Below are positions 19,799 through 22,005 of a DNA stretch of 22,005 nucleotides, one piece after another (the first letter of the stretch is position 1; each line of letters begins with the position of its first letter). Source of the DNA: G713 sp034717835 (lineage in GTDB: Bacteria; Chloroflexota; Anaerolineae; B4-G1; SLSP01); the NCBI GenBank assembly GCA_034717835.1, contig JAYELZ010000055.1, positions 1 through 22,005 of the forward strand, written 5' to 3'. Under the pieces are notes generated by a model. It worked only from the letters and a program-made list of their open reading frames with translations, ran no database searches and was not told where the DNA came from. Both the position numbers and the translations under genes were made by a program.

Positions 19799-22005
19799 AT
19801 GCGCCGGAATCCATTTCTCCTCCTGGGATTAGGAGTTTTACTGGTCTTGGTCTCCGCATTGGGAAGCTCTCAATTGGTCGCCCGGCAGCATTTTATGACC
19901 GTGGGCATACCTGCTGATTTCCCCGCCCCGGTAGACGACACCAGCGCGTCCCTGCTCTGCGTGAACGCGGCGCTGGAGCAATACGATGACACCTCATTAC
20001 CCTGGGCGTTGGATACTATCAGTGCCGGTGGGTTCACCTGGATACGCCAACGCTTCCCCTGGGCGGAGATTGAACCGGCGCCGGGTGAATATCACTGGGA
20101 ATGTTGGGATCGCATCGTGGCGGGGGCCGTGGAACGCGGCGTGCAACTTATCCCGGTCTTGGACTCGCCACCAGCGTGGGCCGGCACGCTGCCAGAGCCG
20201 GAGACGTTTGCCCAATTCGCCGGGACTTTCGCCAACCATTATCTGGCGCAGCTGGTCTATTACCAGCTCTGGCACAACCCCAACCTGGGCACGGCCTGGG
20301 ACGGCGAAGCCAATCCCTACGTCTACGCCGAGCTGCTAGCTCTCGCAGCGCCAGCTATCCGCGCCGCCGATCCCGACGCCCGCATCATCCTGGGCGGGCT
20401 AGCTCCCAACGTGGAAAACGGGCCGCAGAACTACGCCGAAGACCGTTTCTTGGAGCTCCTCTATGCAGCGGGAGCGGCTCCGTACTTTGACGTGGTGGCG
20501 GTGCAGCCCTACGGCTTTGACGTAGGGCCAGAGGAACGGCAGGTATCCCGCGAAACGTTCAACTTCTCCCGTCCGCTCCTGGTGCGCGAGGTAATGAAAA
20601 GACACGCTGACGCCGAGAAAGCGATCTGGGCCACTGATTTTGGCTGGAACAGCCTGCCAGCCGCGTGGGATGACGGCCCTTCAATTTGGGGCAGTGTAGA
20701 CGAGGCCACTCAAGCGGCCTACACGGTCGCCGCGCTGGAACGCGCCGAGACAGAGTGGCCCTGGATGGGAGCGCTCTGCCTTAACGGGTTCCAGCCGCGC
20801 CCCACAACGCAGGAGCGGCCGGTTCCCGACGCGGAAGAACATGGGGGCTTTGCTCTCGTGGGGCCGGAAGGGGATTCCCGCCCGGTCTACGCGGCGGTGC
20901 AGACGTGGGCCGCACGGCCCCAGGTGGCGCGACCGGGCGTCTATCCTGCGCAGAGTGCGCTGGCGGAATTCACAGGTACGTGGCGGCTGGGGCCGCTAGG
21001 CGCCGATATCGGCGCGAGCGGCGACCGCGTAGCCTTGACTTTTGAGGGCACCGATATCGCGTTGACGGTGCGGCGCGGGCCATATCGCGCGTTCCTCTTC
21101 ATCACCGTGGACGGCGAGCCGGCCCCCGCGCTACCGCGCGATGAGCAGGGGCGCGCCTACCTGGTGCTCTACGACCCGCTGGCAGCGGTCGCCACGGTGG
21201 CACTGGCGGAAGGGTTGCCGCCCGGCCAACATACCGTCACGGTAGTGGCGGATCGCGGGTGGTATCAATGGGCGCTGGTTGATTGGCGTATCCTGCAACG
21301 TCCGGATCTGACTCCTTACCGGGTAGGTTATGCCACGTTGGGCGCGTTAGGCTTGCTCGGACTGGTGCTATCTGTAATGTCGGCGCGACAGATTGCTTGG
21401 CGGGACACTTACGCGCGACTGTTGGCGCACTATAACCGTCTCGGCGAACCGGGGCAGGTGCTGCTAACCACCGTGGCCGGCGCGCTCTTCGGTCTGGCAA
21501 CCTGGTTGACCTGGGCGCAAGGCGCGTTCCGCCGCTTAGGAGATACTCCGACTCTCTTGGCGTTGCTAGCTTCCGCTGGCCTCTGCTACTTCTCTCCCTG
21601 GTTACTGCTCACCTTGAGCAGCGGCGCGTTACTTTTCCTACTGGTCATCCTGCGACCGGAGCTCGGTCTCGCGCTCACCATTGCAACCGCTCCGTTCTAC
21701 CTGCATCCGCTCTCTCTCTTTGGCAAATCTTTCTCCATGGCGGAATTGGTGCTGCTGCCGACGCTGGCAGGCTGCGTGATCCGGGTACTTGGCGAACGGG
21801 CAACCCAGCGCGCAGCACGAGCAATCGAGAGACGCCTTAGCTGGCCAGTAATAGCATTTGTCCTGCTAGCGACACTTTCCACGCTCCTGGCCGCACATCG
21901 CCACGAGGCTTTCCGCGAATTGCGGTTGGTGATTATCGAGCCGGCGCTCTTCGCTTGGGCCTTACTCGCCTATCCACTGACCAAACGTGACCGTTGGCGC
22001 GTGGT
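19799..22005 (+). CDS. Glycosidase-like ectodomain fused to O-antigen-ligase-type membrane domain (3' end outside window)
   Basis: At least 735 codons are open to the window edge. Residues 5-22 are a signal/anchor helix. Residues about 35-380 resemble a clan GH-A (beta/alpha)8 glycosidase of the GH5/GH39 kind (WIRQRFPWAEIEPAPGEYHWECWD, LIPVLDSPPAWA, DVVAVQPYGF). The usual acid/base motif WNEPN reads WHNPN (158-162), so Glu is Asn160; the nucleophile motif TEFGW reads TDFGW, giving Asp280. The domain is probably inactive or altered. Residues 385-500 look like a beta-sandwich (VTVDGEPAPALP, GQHTVTVVADRGWYQWALVDW). From 507 come transmembrane segments, with PFYLHPLSLFGKSFSMAELVLLPTL and ELRLVIIEPALFAWALL resembling O-antigen ligase proteins. 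The start is uncertain: ATG 19799 lacks a clear ribosome site; GTG 19781 is in frame. Confidence 0.78.
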   Translation, partial: MRRNPFLLLGLGVLLVLVSALGSSQLVARQHFMTVGIPADFPAPVDDTSASLLCVNAALEQYDDTSLPWALDTISAGGFTWIRQRFPWAEIEPAPGEYHWECWDRIVAGAVERGVQLIPVLDSPPAWAGTLPEPETFAQFAGTFANHYLAQLVYYQLWHNPNLGTAWDGEANPYVYAELLALAAPAIRAADPDARIILGGLAPNVENGPQNYAEDRFLELLYAAGAAPYFDVVAVQPYGFDVGPEERQVSRETFNFSRPLLVREVMKRHADAEKAIWATDFGWNSLPAAWDDGPSIWGSVDEATQAAYTVAALERAETEWPWMGALCLNGFQPRPTTQERPVPDAEEHGGFALVGPEGDSRPVYAAVQTWAARPQVARPGVYPAQSALAEFTGTWRLGPLGADIGASGDRVALTFEGTDIALTVRRGPYRAFLFITVDGEPAPALPRDEQGRAYLVLYDPLAAVATVALAEGLPPGQHTVTVVADRGWYQWALVDWRILQRPDLTPYRVGYATLGALGLLGLVLSVMSARQIAWRDTYARLLAHYNRLGEPGQVLLTTVAGALFGLATWLTWAQGAFRRLGDTPTLLALLASAGLCYFSPWLLLTLSSGALLFLLVILRPELGLALTIATAPFYLHPLSLFGKSFSMAELVLLPTLAGCVIRVLGERATQRAARAIERRLSWPVIAFVLLATLSTLLAAHRHEAFRELRLVIIEPALFAWALLAYPLTKRDRWRV

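Noticed and set aside
19986..20490. Frames of 92-129 codons within the right-edge fusion gene
   Set aside because: They are out-of-frame shadows of the continuous frame from 19799 to the window end, which has recognisable glycosidase-like and membrane domains.

Overview
The window is a 22 kb stretch of moderately GC-rich bacterial DNA. About 17 complete protein genes, one 3'-terminal gene fragment at the left edge and one 5'-complete gene cut by the right edge are packed on both strands. No rRNA, tRNA, CRISPR array, transposase or phage gene is visible. Several traits together suggest an uncultured Chloroflexota (Anaerolineae-like) genome: a fused two-domain EcfA whose second half has an LSLPRGDR signature, a PMT/ArnT-type glycosyltransferase with a C-terminal beta domain, a glycosidase-like/O-antigen-ligase fusion, a lipoprotein with a Thr/Pro/Glu heptad linker, and eroded intergenic repeat families. 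This assignment is inference; no phylogenetic marker comparison was possible.

Layout. Positions 2-2692 (+): end of an alpha/beta hydrolase, then a fused EcfA ATPase and EcfT, the energising module of an ECF vitamin/metal transporter with no S component in view. Positions 2693-2925: gene-free and made of degraded repeats. Positions 2926-5234 (-): an unrecognised small protein, an extended-SDR epimerase/reductase and a TetR regulator with a clear promoter and self-overlapping operator. Positions 5546-10408 (+): a tightly spaced five-gene run of receiver-only response regulator, MogA/MoaB, membrane glycosyltransferase, NAD(P)HX repair enzyme Nnr and a small membrane protein. Positions 10439-13015 (-): a membrane-anchored PD-(D/E)XK endonuclease-like protein, a half-size EamA/DMT transporter and a four-repeat, two-Cys-per-repeat lipoprotein with a structured leader. 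Positions 13257-16691 (+): a small conserved-looking protein, an O-antigen ligase with a strong promoter, and dnaN with a textbook terminator. Positions 16767-18903 (-): an aldo/keto reductase and a homoserine-dehydrogenase-like enzyme. Positions 19345-22005 (+): a small membrane protein and a large glycosidase-like ectodomain fused to an O-antigen-ligase-type membrane domain.

How the parts fit. Three genes (6426-8330, 13838-15322, 19799-end) concern envelope glycans: a polyprenyl-sugar-dependent glycosyltransferase and two Wzy/WaaL-like proteins. The rest is housekeeping (dnaN, nnr, mogA, ECF module, amino-acid and carbonyl metabolism). The least explained items are the right-edge fusion protein, whose two expected catalytic glutamates are Asn and Asp; the repeat lipoprotein; and the membrane-tethered nuclease-like protein. 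I found no convincing defence system or mobile island.
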